Positions 19,094-28,247 of a DNA stretch of 64,000 bases are shown piece after piece. The number at the start of each line of letters is the position of its first letter. The stretch's first letter is position 1. This stretch comes from Micrococcus flavus (GTDB lineage: Bacteria; Actinomycetota; Actinomycetes; Actinomycetales; Micrococcaceae): positions 868,001-932,000 of the forward strand of contig NZ_JACHMC010000001.1 of the NCBI RefSeq assembly GCF_014204815.1, read 5' to 3'. The notes under the pieces were generated by a model, which saw only the letters and a list, made by a program, of their open reading frames with translations, was not told where the DNA came from and searched no databases. The translations under genes and the position numbers were made by a program.

Positions 19094-19908
19094 TCCTCGG
19101 CGAGGGGCCGGTCGGGACGCAGCCGGTCCCCTCCGGCCCCTTCGTCCACCGTGCCGACCTGCGCCCGGACTCCCGGGGCCGGGCGGCGCACGTGGCCTGG
19201 ACCTCCGTGGACGCCGGCAGCCTGGCGCTGCACATCCTCGGGACAGACGACCCCTCGGGGCGGCGCGCGGTGGAGCGGTCGCGGGCGGCCGTGGAGGGCG
19301 CGATGGGCGTGGCGCGGGGCAGCACGTTCTACCTGGACCAGGTCCACTCCGCGGACGTCGTGACGGCGGACGGGATCGGCTGGGGCGGAGCCGAGGGACC
19401 CGTGGCTGATGCCTCGGTGAGCCCGGACGGCGAGCAGCCGCTGGCGGTGCTCGTGGCCGACTGCCTTCCGATCCTCCTCGTGGACGGCCTCACGGGAGCC
19501 ACGGCGGCCGCCCATGCCGGACGCCGGGGCCTCCTGGACGGCGTCCTGGAGAACACGGTCGACGCCCTCGAGGCGCTGCGGCCCGCGGGCGCACGCGGCA
19601 CCTTCGGCATGAAGGCGTGGATCGGCCCCGGTGCGTGCGGCCGATGCTACGAGGTGCCGGAGGAGATGCGGGCCGAGGCCGCGGCGAGGATCCCCGAGCT
19701 GCACTCCACCACGTCCTGGGGCACGCCCGCGCTCAACCTGCCCGCCGGCGCCCAGGCGGTGCTGCGGAGCCGCGGGGTGGCGGTCGAGCGCATCGACGTG
19801 TGCACCCTCGAGGACGAGCGCGTCTTCTCCCACCGGCGCGATCCCGGACGAGGGCGCTTCGCCGGTCTCGTGTGGACCACCGGCGCAGGGACGGACGAGC
19901 GTGGCTGA
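19090..19908 (+). CDS. pgeF: Laccase-domain (YfiH/PgeF) peptidoglycan editing or purine nucleoside phosphorylase-like protein
   Basis: The DUF152/laccase-domain family usually follows ftsZ in actinobacteria. Members are reported as zinc-dependent purine nucleoside phosphorylase/adenosine deaminases and, in E. coli, as a factor preventing wrong amino acids in peptidoglycan precursors. The 272-residue protein has the three metal-ligand segments: [18 protein letters not shown] and [13 protein letters not shown]. The last usually reads HAGWRG; here Trp is Arg. The GTG start overlaps the ftsZ stop (GTGA). Family assignment is firm; the substrate is not established by sequence. Confidence 0.88.
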   Translation: MILGEGPVGTQPVPSGPFVHRADLRPDSRGRAAHVAWTSVDAGSLALHILGTDDPSGRRAVERSRAAVEGAMGVARGSTFYLDQVHSADVVTADGIGWGGAEGPVADASVSPDGEQPLAVLVADCLPILLVDGLTGATAAAHAGRRGLLDGVLENTVDALEALRPAGARGTFGMKAWIGPGACGRCYEVPEEMRAEAAARIPELHSTTSWGTPALNLPAGAQAVLRSRGVAVERIDVCTLEDERVFSHRRDPGRGRFAGLVWTTGAGTDERG

Positions 19909-20683
19909 GTCCGCCCCCTCCGCCGCAGCCGACCCCCGGACGGCCGAGCTCGCCGCACGCCTCGACGCCGTGCGGGAGCGCATCTCCCGCGCCGCCGCGG
20001 CCGCCGGTCGCGCCGATCTCCCGCGCCTCGTCGTGGTCACCAAGACGCACCCGGCCGAGGACGTCCTGCGGCTCGCCGCCCTCGGCGTCACGGACGTCGG
20101 GGAGAACCGGGACCAGGAGGCGCGCCCCAAGGCCGCGGAGACCGCCGAGCGGCTCGGGTCGGACGCCCCGCGCTGGCACTTCATCGGCCAGCTCCAGACG
20201 AACAAGGCCAAGCACGTCGTCACGTACGCCGCGGCCGTGCACTCGGTGGACCGCGTGGAGCTCGTGGACGCCCTGTCCCGGGCCGTGGTCCTGCGCCGGG
20301 AGCGCGAGGGCGCCGACGCCGTCGCCGACCTGGACTGCCTCGTCCAGGTGGACGTGGACGAGCGGGCCGACGAGGACCGCCCCGAGGGGATCGGACCCCG
20401 CGGCGGGGCGCCGCTGGACCGGGTCGACGCCGTCGCGGCCCGTCTGGCCGCCGCCGAGGGGCTGCGGCTGCGCGGGCTGATGTGCGTGGCCCCGCGCGGC
20501 GTGGACCCGGCCGACGCGTTCGCCCGCCTGGCGGGGCTCGGGGAGCGACTGCGCGCCGAGCACCCGCAGGCCGACGTCCTGTCCATGGGCATGTCCGCCG
20601 ACCTCGAGGCCGCGGTGGCCGCGGGGGCGACACACGTGCGGATCGGCTCGGACATCCTGGGGGCGCGCGGCCACGTGGGTTAG
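19901..20683 (+). CDS. yggS: YggS-family pyridoxal phosphate homeostasis protein
   Basis: PLP-binding barrel protein (PLPBP) that buffers PLP. The 260-residue protein has the cofactor Lys at 48 in LVVVTKTHP, then GENRDQEARPKA, WHFIGQLQTNKAKHV and the late SMGMSADLEAAVAAGATHVRIGSDILG. The GTG start overlaps the pgeF stop by eight bases. Its place between ftsZ and sepF is conserved across Gram-positive bacteria. Confidence 0.94.
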   Translation: MAESAPSAAADPRTAELAARLDAVRERISRAAAAAGRADLPRLVVVTKTHPAEDVLRLAALGVTDVGENRDQEARPKAAETAERLGSDAPRWHFIGQLQTNKAKHVVTYAAAVHSVDRVELVDALSRAVVLRREREGADAVADLDCLVQVDVDERADEDRPEGIGPRGGAPLDRVDAVAARLAAAEGLRLRGLMCVAPRGVDPADAFARLAGLGERLRAEHPQADVLSMGMSADLEAAVAAGATHVRIGSDILGARGHVG

Positions 20684-20773
20684 CGTGGTCCAGCGCGCCC
20701 CCGCCCGGGGCGCCCGACCCGACGACGAACGACGGCGGGTCCCGACGGGACCCCGACGACGCGGAGGAAGCAC

Positions 20774-21400
20774 ATGGCCGGCGGCCTGAAGAAGACGATG
20801 ATCTACCTCGGCCTCGCCGACGGCGACGAGTACGAGGAGCAGCAGCGGGCGGAGGTCCGCGAGCCCGCCCCCCGGCGGGACGTCGTGGAGGCCCGGCGGG
20901 TCACCGAGGACACCCCCGCGCCCCCGGCCCCCGAGCCCGCCCCCGCCGTCACGTCGACCGGCGCCGGATCCTCGGCCGCCGAGCCCGCGCCCCGTCGGGC
21001 CGTCCGACCGGAGCCCGAGCCGGCGCCCCGACCGGCCCATGAGGCCGCCGACCAGGGGTATCGTGCCCCGGTCACCCCCATCAAGCGAGCTGCCGCGTCG
21101 TCGGCCGAAGGAGACTCCGTGCGCACCCTGTCCACCGTCCACCCGCGCTCCTACAACGACGCGAAGAGCATCGGTGAGGCGTTCCGCTCCGGGATGCCCG
21201 TGATCATGAACGTCACCGACCTGGGGGAGAATGAGGCCAAGCGTCTCGTGGACTTCGCCGCCGGCCTCGTCTTCGGCCTGCACGGCTCCATCTCCCGGAT
21301 CACCAGCAAGGTGTTCCTGCTCACCCCCTCCACCGTCGAGGTGGTCGGCGAGGACTCGCCCTCCCCGCGCGACGCCGACGCCCCGTACGACAACGACTGA
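20774..21400 (+). CDS. sepF: FtsZ membrane anchor SepF
   Basis: Links FtsZ filaments to the membrane in bacteria without FtsA. The N-terminus [18 protein letters not shown] is the amphipathic membrane-binding segment. A Pro/Ala-rich linker of about 90 residues follows, then the DUF552 core, seen as [19 protein letters not shown] and [15 protein letters not shown]. Length 208 residues. ATG 20774 has GGAGGA at 20763-20768. No ftsA is present in the window, consistent with SepF as the main anchor. Confidence 0.94.
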   Translation: MAGGLKKTMIYLGLADGDEYEEQQRAEVREPAPRRDVVEARRVTEDTPAPPAPEPAPAVTSTGAGSSAAEPAPRRAVRPEPEPAPRPAHEAADQGYRAPVTPIKRAAASSAEGDSVRTLSTVHPRSYNDAKSIGEAFRSGMPVIMNVTDLGENEAKRLVDFAAGLVFGLHGSISRITSKVFLLTPSTVEVVGEDSPSPRDADAPYDND

Positions 21401-21402
21401 CC

Positions 21403-21690
21403 GTGCAGCTCCTCCTGGCCCTGGCCTATCTGGTCCTCACGGTCGCCCTCGCGGCCCTCACGGTGCGGATCGTCCTGGACGTCACCCGCTCGTTCGCGCG
21501 GCAGTGGCGGCCCACCGGCCCCGTCCTCGTGGCGGCGAGCGCCGTGTACGCGGTGACCGACCCGCCGCTCGAGGCGCTGCGGCGCCGCATCCCGCCCGTG
21601 AACCTGGGCGGTGTGGGGCTGGACGTCGCCTTCCTCGTGCTGTTCCTCGTCGTCGTCCTGCTGCGCGTCCTGGTCCTCGTCCTGGCCTGA
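21403..21690 (+). CDS. yggT: YggT-family membrane protein
   Basis: A 95-residue protein with two hydrophobic segments, one at each end, and a middle containing DPPLEALRRRIPPVNLGGVGLD, the hallmark of the YggT family. GTG start two bases after the sepF stop. The function is unproven; the family is linked to division and membrane shape by its location between sepF and divIVA. Confidence 0.88.
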   Translation: MQLLLALAYLVLTVALAALTVRIVLDVTRSFARQWRPTGPVLVAASAVYAVTDPPLEALRRRIPPVNLGGVGLDVAFLVLFLVVVLLRVLVLVLA

Positions 21691-21711
21691 GGGCCCGTGC
21701 GGGGGCGATGA

Positions 21712-21717
21712 TATCGT
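21712..21717 (+). promoter_or_regulatory. Candidate -10 box of divIVA
   Basis: TATCGT lies 91 bases before the divIVA start in the 118-base gap after yggT. It sits in a partly symmetric stretch, GATGATATCGTC. The -35 region is not recognisable, so this is weak. Confidence 0.35.
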
Positions 21718-21808
21718 CAACCACCGACAGTCCGGCGTCCCGCGGCCGCCCGCCGTGACAGCGCATCACCGTCCCGGCTGCCGCGTGCGAAGAGAGGGTG
21801 GCCCGCCG

Positions 21809-22399
21809 ATGGCCCTGACCTGGGAAGACGTGGTCAACAAGGAGTTCCAGCTCACGAAGTTCCGTGAGGGGTACGACCGCGAGGAGGTCGAGGACTTCCT
21901 GGACGAGGTGGTCGAGGAGCTCAAGCGCCTGACCGAGGTCAATGCGCGGCTCAGTGCGGAGCTCGAGGACTGCCGCGCCGGGGCCCCCGCGGTCGACCAG
22001 GCCGAGCCGGCGCAGGCCGCGCCCGCCGCCGCTCCGACGTCGGCCGCCGCCGCTCCGACGTCGGCCGCCGCCGGGGGCGACCCCGCGACCTCCGCCGCCG
22101 GCGTGCTGGCCATGGCCCAGCGCCTGCACGACGAGTACGTGGCCGAGGGCGAGCAGCGGCGTGACCAGATCATCGCCGAGGCCGAGAGCACCGCCGCCAC
22201 CGTGGTCCGCGAGGCCGAGGAGACCCGGTCCCGCACGCTCGCGGAGCTCGAGACCCGCCGCACGGGCCTCGAGCACGACGTCCAGCGCCTGCGCGCCTTC
22301 GAGACCGACTACCGCGCCCGGCTGACCTCCTACATCGAGGGCCAGCTGCGCGAGATCACCGCCCAGGAGCGGGTCGAGCCCGCGCAGGGGACCGTGTGA
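21809..22399 (+). CDS. divIVA: Polar growth and division protein DivIVA (Wag31-like)
   Basis: Coiled-coil protein that binds curved membranes and directs wall growth. The conserved head MALTWEDVVNKEFQLTKFREGYDREEVEDFLDEVV is intact. The first coiled coil (about 35-55) is separated from a second (from about 105) by an Ala-rich linker that includes a tandem repeat (22031-22072). At 196 residues it is shorter than mycobacterial Wag31 (about 260), because the linker and tail are short; this would suit a coccus without polar growth, which is my inference. A purine-rich AGAGAGGG (21790-21798) serves as the ribosome site. Confidence 0.93.
   Translation: MALTWEDVVNKEFQLTKFREGYDREEVEDFLDEVVEELKRLTEVNARLSAELEDCRAGAPAVDQAEPAQAAPAAAPTSAAAAPTSAAAGGDPATSAAGVLAMAQRLHDEYVAEGEQRRDQIIAEAESTAATVVREAEETRSRTLAELETRRTGLEHDVQRLRAFETDYRARLTSYIEGQLREITAQERVEPAQGTV
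22031..22072 (+). repeat. Two perfect tandem 21-base repeats inside divIVA
   Basis: Two identical 21-base units (22031-22051 and 22052-22072) encode the doubled stretch APTSAAA in the DivIVA linker. The unit is a whole number of codons, so gain or loss keeps the frame. Confidence 0.9.
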
Positions 22400-22956
22400 G
22401 CGCTGCCGCCGCGCCCGAGGACGCCGCCCGCCCCACCCCGCCCGACCGGCGGACGGGGGTGCGGCGCGTCGTGCTCTCCGGGCTCGCCCTGGCGACGCTG
22501 GCCTACCTGCTCGACCAGGGCACCAAGCTGTGGGTCGAGCGGACCATGGTGCTCGGGGAGTCGATCGAGGTCGTCCCCGGGCTGCTGCGCTGGTTCTACA
22601 TCCTCAACCCCGGGGCGGCGTTCTCCATCGGCACGGACGTCACGTGGGTGTTCACGCTCGTCCAGGCGGTCGTCGCCGTCGTCGCCCTGGTCGGCCTGCT
22701 GCGCGCGCGCTCGTGGGGATGGGGGCTCGCCCTGGGCGGCCTGCTGGGCGGGGTGCTGGGCAACCTGACGGACCGGCTGTTCCGGCCGCCGTCGTTCGGC
22801 CAGGGCCACGTGGTGGACATGATCTCCGTGCCCCACTTCGCGGTCTTCAACGTCGCCGACTCGTTCATCGTCTGCTCCATCGTCGGCCTGTGCCTGCTGA
22901 TGGTGACCGGCCGGAACCTGGACGGCACCCGCGACGACGCCGCCGGGCGGGTCTGA
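22396..22956 (+). CDS. lspA: Lipoprotein signal peptidase (signal peptidase II)
   Basis: Aspartyl protease in the membrane that removes signal peptides from prolipoproteins. The 186-residue protein has four membrane segments and both catalytic Asp residues: D126 in GNLTDRLFR and D155 in FNVADSFIV. YLLDQGTKLWV near the start is also conserved. The GTG start overlaps the divIVA stop (GTGA). Confidence 0.95.
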   Translation: MSAAAAPEDAARPTPPDRRTGVRRVVLSGLALATLAYLLDQGTKLWVERTMVLGESIEVVPGLLRWFYILNPGAAFSIGTDVTWVFTLVQAVVAVVALVGLLRARSWGWGLALGGLLGGVLGNLTDRLFRPPSFGQGHVVDMISVPHFAVFNVADSFIVCSIVGLCLLMVTGRNLDGTRDDAAGRV

Positions 22957-22959
22957 CCC

Positions 22960-23916
22960 GTGGGCCTGCGACCGGGGTCGACCGAGCGCCTCGAGGTGGA
23001 CGACGCCGCGGCGGGCCGGCGCGCCGACGCCGTGCTGGCCGAGGCCTTCGGCGTGTCCCGCGCCTCGCTGGCCGACCTGTTCGCCCGGGGGCTCGTGCGG
23101 GCCGAGTCGCGCACCGGCCGCCGCGACCGCGTGCTGGCCAAGTCGGCGAAGGCGGTGGCGGGGGAGAGCCTCGTCGTCGACGTCCCGGACGACCCCGACC
23201 CCCTGGAAGTGAGGGCAGAGACCGTGGACGCCATGACGGTCCTCTACGAGGACGAGCACATGCTGGCGGTGGACAAGCCGACCGGCGTGGCCGCCCACCC
23301 CTCCCCGGGGTGGTTCGGTCCCACGGTGGTCGGCGGCCTGGCCGCGCTGGGCCATGACATCTCCACCTCCGGCGCCCCGGAGCGCCAGGGGATCGTGCAC
23401 CGGCTCGACGTCGGCACGACCGGCGTCATGGCGGTCGCCAAGACGGAGCGGGCCTACACCGCGCTGAAGGACCAGTTCCGCGACCGGGTGCTGGAGAAGG
23501 TGTACCACGCGGTGGTGCAGGGCATGCCGGACCCGCTGGCGGGCACGATCGACGCGCCCATCGGGCGCGACCCGGGCCACCACTGGCGGTTCGCCGTGCT
23601 CGAGGGGGGCCGGCCCTCGGTGACCCACTACGAGACCCTCGAGGCGTTCGGGCGGGCCACCCTCCTGGAGATCCACCTGGAGACGGGCCGCACCCATCAG
23701 ATCCGCGTCCACACCTCCGCCCTGCGCCACCCGTGCGTCGGCGACCTCACGTACGGGGCGGACCCGCGGCTGGCCGCCGAGCTCGGCCTGACCCGGCAGT
23801 GGCTCCACGCGCACCGGCTCGTCCTGCCGCACCCGGTCACGGGCGAGACGCTGCGGATCGAGTCACCGCACCCGCACGACCTGGTCCGCGCGCTCGCCGT
23901 CCTGCGGGGCGAGTGA
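22960..23916 (+). CDS. rluD: RluD-type 23S rRNA pseudouridine synthase
   Basis: The 318-residue protein has an N-terminal S4 RNA-binding domain (from RRADAVLAEAFGVSRASLADLFARG) and the RluA-family catalytic segment HRLDVGTTGVMAVAKTERAY, where the Asp is the nucleophile. GRTHQIRVH is the family's second signature. GTG start three bases after the lspA stop; the lspA-rluD pairing is common. The exact target uridines are assumed from the family. Confidence 0.92.
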   Translation: MGLRPGSTERLEVDDAAAGRRADAVLAEAFGVSRASLADLFARGLVRAESRTGRRDRVLAKSAKAVAGESLVVDVPDDPDPLEVRAETVDAMTVLYEDEHMLAVDKPTGVAAHPSPGWFGPTVVGGLAALGHDISTSGAPERQGIVHRLDVGTTGVMAVAKTERAYTALKDQFRDRVLEKVYHAVVQGMPDPLAGTIDAPIGRDPGHHWRFAVLEGGRPSVTHYETLEAFGRATLLEIHLETGRTHQIRVHTSALRHPCVGDLTYGADPRLAAELGLTRQWLHAHRLVLPHPVTGETLRIESPHPHDLVRALAVLRGE

Positions 23917-23935
23917 GCCCCGACGCACCCCGTGC

Positions 23936-23953
23936 GGGGGCGGCCCCGCCCCC
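23936..23953 (+). terminator. GC hairpin after rluD
   Basis: GGGGGC, six-base loop, GCCCCC. It ends 37 bases after the rluD stop and directly abuts the predicted dnaE -10 box. The stem is short, so it may only be a weak terminator. Confidence 0.45.
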
Positions 23954-23959
23954 TAGACT
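23954..23959 (+). promoter_or_regulatory. Candidate -10 box of dnaE
   Basis: TAGACT 76 bases before the dnaE ATG, giving a predicted leader of about 70 bases. No clear -35 element. Confidence 0.4.
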
Positions 23960-24034
23960 GGTCCGGTCCCGCACCCCGCCGGCGGCCCGGCCGACGGACC
24001 GTCCGCGCGGGACGTCAGGGAGGATGGACGCGTC

Positions 24035-27000
24035 ATGACCGTGCAGCAGGAGACCACCGCGGAGGCCACGAGGGACGGCGGGTTCGTCCACCTGCACACG
24101 CACACCGAGTACTCCATGCTCGACGGCGCCGCGAAGCTCGACGAGCTGTTCGCCGAGGCCAACCGCCTGGGCATGGACTCCCTGGCCATCACGGACCACG
24201 GCTACCTCTTCGGCGCGTTCGACTTCTGGAACAAGGCGAGGCAGGCCGGCGTCAAGCCGATCATCGGCCTGGAGGCGTACCTGACGCCGGGAACGCAGCA
24301 CCGCACGGACAAGGCGAAGACCCGCTGGGGCGAGCCGCACCAGCGCGGGGACGACGTGTCCGGCGGCGGCGCGTACACCCACATGACGCTGCTGTCCGAG
24401 GACAACACGGGCATGCACAACCTGTTCAAGATGGGCTCGATCGCCTCCCTGGACTCGGTCTACGCGAAGTGGCCGCGCATCGACCGCGAGCTGCTGAGCA
24501 CCTACGCCAAGGGCCTGATCGCCACCACCGGCTGCCCCTCCGGGGAGATCCAGACGCGGCTGCGCCTGGGGCACTACCGCGAGGCGATGCAGGCCGCCTC
24601 GGACTTCCGCGACATCTTCGGCAAGGACAACTTCTTCTGCGAGGTCATGCACCACGGCCTCGACATCGAGCGCCGGGTGATGGAGGACCTGCGCCGGCTT
24701 GCCAAGGACCTGGGCCTGCCGTTCGTGGCCACCAACGACCTCCACTACACGCACGAGCACGACGCCAAGGCCCACGAGGCGCTGCTGGCCATCCAGTCCG
24801 GCTCCAAGCTCAACGAGCCCACCTACGACCAGGGCGGCTCCCGCTTCGCCTTCTCCGGCACGGAGTACTACCTGAAGTCCCCCCGGCAGATGCGGGACCT
24901 GTTCAGGGAGCTCCCCGAGGCGTGCGACAACACGCTGCTGATCGCGGAGCGCTGCGACGTCTCCTTCGACACGGATGCCAACTACATGCCGCTGTTCCCC
25001 ACCCCGGAGGGGGAGGACGAGACCAGCTGGCTGATCAAGGAGGTCGCCTCCGGGCTGGACTACCGCTACCCCGACGGCGTCCCGGACCACGTGCGCAAGC
25101 AGGCGGACTACGAGCTCGATGTCATCATCTCGATGGGCTTCCCGGGGTACTTCCTGGTGGTGGCCGACTTCATCACCTGGGCCAAGGACCACGGCATCCG
25201 GGTGGGGCCGGGACGCGGCTCGGGCGCCGGCTCGATGGTGGCCTACGCGCTGCGCATCACGGACCTGGACCCGCTCAAGCACGGCCTGATCTTCGAGCGC
25301 TTCCTCAACCCGGACCGCGTGTCCATGCCCGACTTCGACGTCGACTTCGATGACCGCCGCCGCTCGGAGGTGATCGACTACGTCACCCGCAAGTACGGCG
25401 ACGAGCGTGTCACCATGATCGTCACGTACGGCACCATCAAGACCAAGCAGGCGCTGAAGGACTCCGCCCGCGTGATGGACCAGCCGTTCTCCATGGGGGA
25501 GGCGCTCACCAAGGCGCTGCCGCCGGCCGTGATGGCGAAGGACATCCCGCTCAAGGACATCGAGGATCCCGAGGCCAAGCGCTACGCCGAGGCCGCCGAC
25601 TTCCGCCAGCTGGTGGCCACGGACCCCGTGGCCCAGGAGGTCTTCGAGACCGCCAAGGGCATCGAGGGCCTCAAGCGCCAGTGGGGCGTGCACGCCGCCG
25701 GCGTGATCATGTCCTCGCATCCGGTGATCGACGTCATCCCGATCATGCGCCGCCTGCAGGACGGCCAGGTCATCACCCAGTTCGACTACCCCACCGCCGA
25801 GGGGCTCGGGCTGATCAAGATGGACTTCCTGGGTCTGCGCAACCTCACGATCATCTCGGACGCGATCGAGAACGTGAAGGACAACAAGGGGATCGAGCTG
25901 GACCTGGAGACCCTCGACGTGGACGACCGGGCCTCGTACGAGCTGCTGGCCCGCGGCGACACCCTCGGCGTGTTCCAGCTCGACGGCGGCCCCATGCGCT
26001 CGCTGCTGAAGATGATGCGCCCGGACAACTTCGAGGACATCTCGGCGACGATCGCGCTGTACCGTCCGGGGCCGATGGGCGCGAACTCCCACACGAACTA
26101 CGCCCTGCGCAAGAACGGGCAGCAGGAGATCACCCCGATCCACCCGGAGCTCGAGGAGCCGCTGAAGGAGATCCTCGACACGACCTACGGCCTGATCGTG
26201 TACCAGGAGCAGGTCATGGCGATCGCCCAGAAGGTGGCGGGGTACTCGCTCGGCCAGGCGGACATCCTGCGCCGCGCGATGGGCAAGAAGAAGAAGTCCG
26301 AGCTGGACAAGCAGTACGCCGCCTTCCAGCAGGGCATGCTGGACCGCGGCTACTCGCAGGCGGCCATCACCGCGCTGTGGGACATCCTGCTGCCCTTCTC
26401 GGACTACGCCTTCAACAAGGCGCACTCGGCCGCGTACGGGCTGGTCTCCTACTGGACCGCATACCTCAAGGCGCACCACCCGGCCGAGTACATGGCGGCG
26501 CTGCTCACCTCGGTGGGCGACGACAAGGACAAGCTCGCCATGTACCTCAACGAGTGCCGCCGCATGGGCATCACGGTGCTGCCGCCGGACGTGAACGAGT
26601 CCTTCCAGAACTTCACCCCGGTGGGCACGGACATCCGCTTCGGCATGGGTGCGGTGCGCAACGTCGGCACGAACGTGGTGAAGGGGATGGTGCAGGCACG
26701 CGAGGACAAGGGCGCCTTCACGGGCTTCGGCGACTTCCTGGCGAAGGTGCCCCTCGTGGTCTGCAACAAGCGGACGATCGAGTCCATGATCAAGGCCGGC
26801 GCCTTCGACTCGCTCGGCTACGCCCGCCGCGCGCTGCTGGCCGTGCACGAGGAGGCGGTGGACGCCACCGTCCAGCAGAAGCGCAAGGAGGACCACGGCG
26901 AGTTCACCTTCGACCTGTTCGCCCTCGGGGGTGCGGGCGAGGAGGACGCGTCGGACGCCTCCGACGGCGTCGCCGTGCCGGACCTGCCCGAGTGGCCCAA

Positions 27001-27634
27001 GAAGGAGAAGCTCACGTTCGAGCGCGAGATGCTCGGCCTCTACGTCTCCGACCACCCCCTGCAGGGCCTCGACGCGGTCCTCGGCCAGTTCGCGGACACC
27101 CAGATCACGCGCGTGCTCGACGACGACGGGCCCGCCGACGGCGCGCACGTCACCATCGCCGGGCTGATCACCACGCTCGAGCGCCGGATCGCCAAGAGCT
27201 CGGGCAACGCGTATGCCCGCTGCGAGATCGAGGACCTCGGGGGCTCGATGGACGTGATGTTCTTCGGCCAGGTGTACGCGCCGATCGCCATGATGCTGCA
27301 GGAGGACCTTGTCGTCGCCGTGAAGGGGCGCGTCCAGCGCCGCGACGACGGCTCCGTGGTGCTCTCCGCCATGGAGCTGACCATCCCGGAGCTGACGGAC
27401 GCCACCGGCGGGCCGGTACGCCTCACGATGCCCGCGTTCAAGGCCACCGAGCGTGTGGTCGGCCAGCTCGCCGACGTGCTGCGCACCCACGAGGGCTCCT
27501 CCGAGGTGCGCCTGACCCTCGCGGGCCAGCGCGGGGTGCAGGAGTTCGCGCTGGGCCCGCAGTTCCGGGTGGCGCCCACGCCCGCCCTGTTCGGGGACCT
27601 GAAGATCCTGCTCGGCCCCGCCTGCCTGACCTGA
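24035..27634 (+). CDS. dnaE: DNA polymerase III alpha subunit
   Basis: Replicative polymerase. The 1199-residue protein begins with the PHP domain (HLHTHTEYSMLDG, with H21 and H23). The C-family polymerase core includes GPGRGSGAGSMVAYAL and PDFDVDFDD with catalytic D435 and D437. A tandem helix-hairpin-helix region and an OB-fold (around VTIAGLITTLERRI) follow. The layout and size match actinobacterial DnaE1 rather than the mutagenic DnaE2, and there is no imuA/imuB neighbour. The GTG of nrdR follows after 21 bases. Confidence 0.96.
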   Translation: MTVQQETTAEATRDGGFVHLHTHTEYSMLDGAAKLDELFAEANRLGMDSLAITDHGYLFGAFDFWNKARQAGVKPIIGLEAYLTPGTQHRTDKAKTRWGEPHQRGDDVSGGGAYTHMTLLSEDNTGMHNLFKMGSIASLDSVYAKWPRIDRELLSTYAKGLIATTGCPSGEIQTRLRLGHYREAMQAASDFRDIFGKDNFFCEVMHHGLDIERRVMEDLRRLAKDLGLPFVATNDLHYTHEHDAKAHEALLAIQSGSKLNEPTYDQGGSRFAFSGTEYYLKSPRQMRDLFRELPEACDNTLLIAERCDVSFDTDANYMPLFPTPEGEDETSWLIKEVASGLDYRYPDGVPDHVRKQADYELDVIISMGFPGYFLVVADFITWAKDHGIRVGPGRGSGAGSMVAYALRITDLDPLKHGLIFERFLNPDRVSMPDFDVDFDDRRRSEVIDYVTRKYGDERVTMIVTYGTIKTKQALKDSARVMDQPFSMGEALTKALPPAVMAKDIPLKDIEDPEAKRYAEAADFRQLVATDPVAQEVFETAKGIEGLKRQWGVHAAGVIMSSHPVIDVIPIMRRLQDGQVITQFDYPTAEGLGLIKMDFLGLRNLTIISDAIENVKDNKGIELDLETLDVDDRASYELLARGDTLGVFQLDGGPMRSLLKMMRPDNFEDISATIALYRPGPMGANSHTNYALRKNGQQEITPIHPELEEPLKEILDTTYGLIVYQEQVMAIAQKVAGYSLGQADILRRAMGKKKKSELDKQYAAFQQGMLDRGYSQAAITALWDILLPFSDYAFNKAHSAAYGLVSYWTAYLKAHHPAEYMAALLTSVGDDKDKLAMYLNECRRMGITVLPPDVNESFQNFTPVGTDIRFGMGAVRNVGTNVVKGMVQAREDKGAFTGFGDFLAKVPLVVCNKRTIESMIKAGAFDSLGYARRALLAVHEEAVDATVQQKRKEDHGEFTFDLFALGGAGEEDASDASDGVAVPDLPEWPKKEKLTFEREMLGLYVSDHPLQGLDAVLGQFADTQITRVLDDDGPADGAHVTIAGLITTLERRIAKSSGNAYARCEIEDLGGSMDVMFFGQVYAPIAMMLQEDLVVAVKGRVQRRDDGSVVLSAMELTIPELTDATGGPVRLTMPAFKATERVVGQLADVLRTHEGSSEVRLTLAGQRGVQEFALGPQFRVAPTPALFGDLKILLGPACLT

Positions 27635-27655
27635 CCCCGCCGAGAGGACGCCGCC

Positions 27656-28150
27656 GTGCACTGCCCCTACTGCCGCCATGAGGACTCCCGCGTGGTGGAC
27701 TCCCGCTCCCTGGAGGACGGCTCCGCCATCCGCCGGCGCCGGCAGTGCCGGGCGTGCGGCAAGCGCTTCACCACCATGGAGACCACGTCGCTGACCGTGG
27801 TCAAGCGCTCCGGGGTGGCCGAGCCGTTCGACCGGTCCAAGGTCATCAACGGGGTCCGCAAGGCCTGCCAGGGACGGCCCGTCTCGAGCGACGACCTCGC
27901 CGTCCTGGCCCAGGAGGTGGAGGAGGCCGTGCGCGCCTCGGGCCACGCCGAGGTGGACGCCCACGCCGTCGGCCTGGCGATCCTCGGGCCGCTGCGGCGC
28001 CTCGACCAGGTGGCCTACCTGCGCTTCGCCTCGGTCTACCAGGACTTCGAGTCCCTGGACGACTTCGCCGACGCCATCTCCGAGCTGCGCGCCCAGGAGG
28101 CGGCGACACGCGGGCGCACCGCGGTGCAGCCGCGCCTGCCCAGGCGCTAG
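27656..28150 (+). CDS. nrdR: Ribonucleotide reductase regulator NrdR
   Basis: Represses nrd genes in response to dATP/ATP. The 164-residue protein has a zinc ribbon (CPYC near the N-terminus, [12 protein letters not shown]) followed by an ATP-cone domain starting [24 protein letters not shown]. The GTG start at 27656 has GAGAGG at 27642-27647. It is probably cotranscribed with dnaE, which would link dNTP supply and replication. Confidence 0.96.
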   Translation: MHCPYCRHEDSRVVDSRSLEDGSAIRRRRQCRACGKRFTTMETTSLTVVKRSGVAEPFDRSKVINGVRKACQGRPVSSDDLAVLAQEVEEAVRASGHAEVDAHAVGLAILGPLRRLDQVAYLRFASVYQDFESLDDFADAISELRAQEAATRGRTAVQPRLPRR

Positions 28151-28186
28151 AGTGTCTGTCGTGGCCGCGCAGGCGGCCCGCAGACG

Positions 28187-28226
28187 CCGAGGGCGGTTCC
28201 GGAGGGGAAGCCGGAACCGCCCTCGG
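28187..28226. terminator. Bidirectional terminator between nrdR and ppgK
   Basis: A perfect 16-base inverted repeat with an eight-base loop (AGGGGAAG) between two convergent genes. It is symmetric, so it can serve both strands. Confidence 0.85.
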
Positions 28227-28247
28227 TGCGTCCGGGGCCGGACGGCG

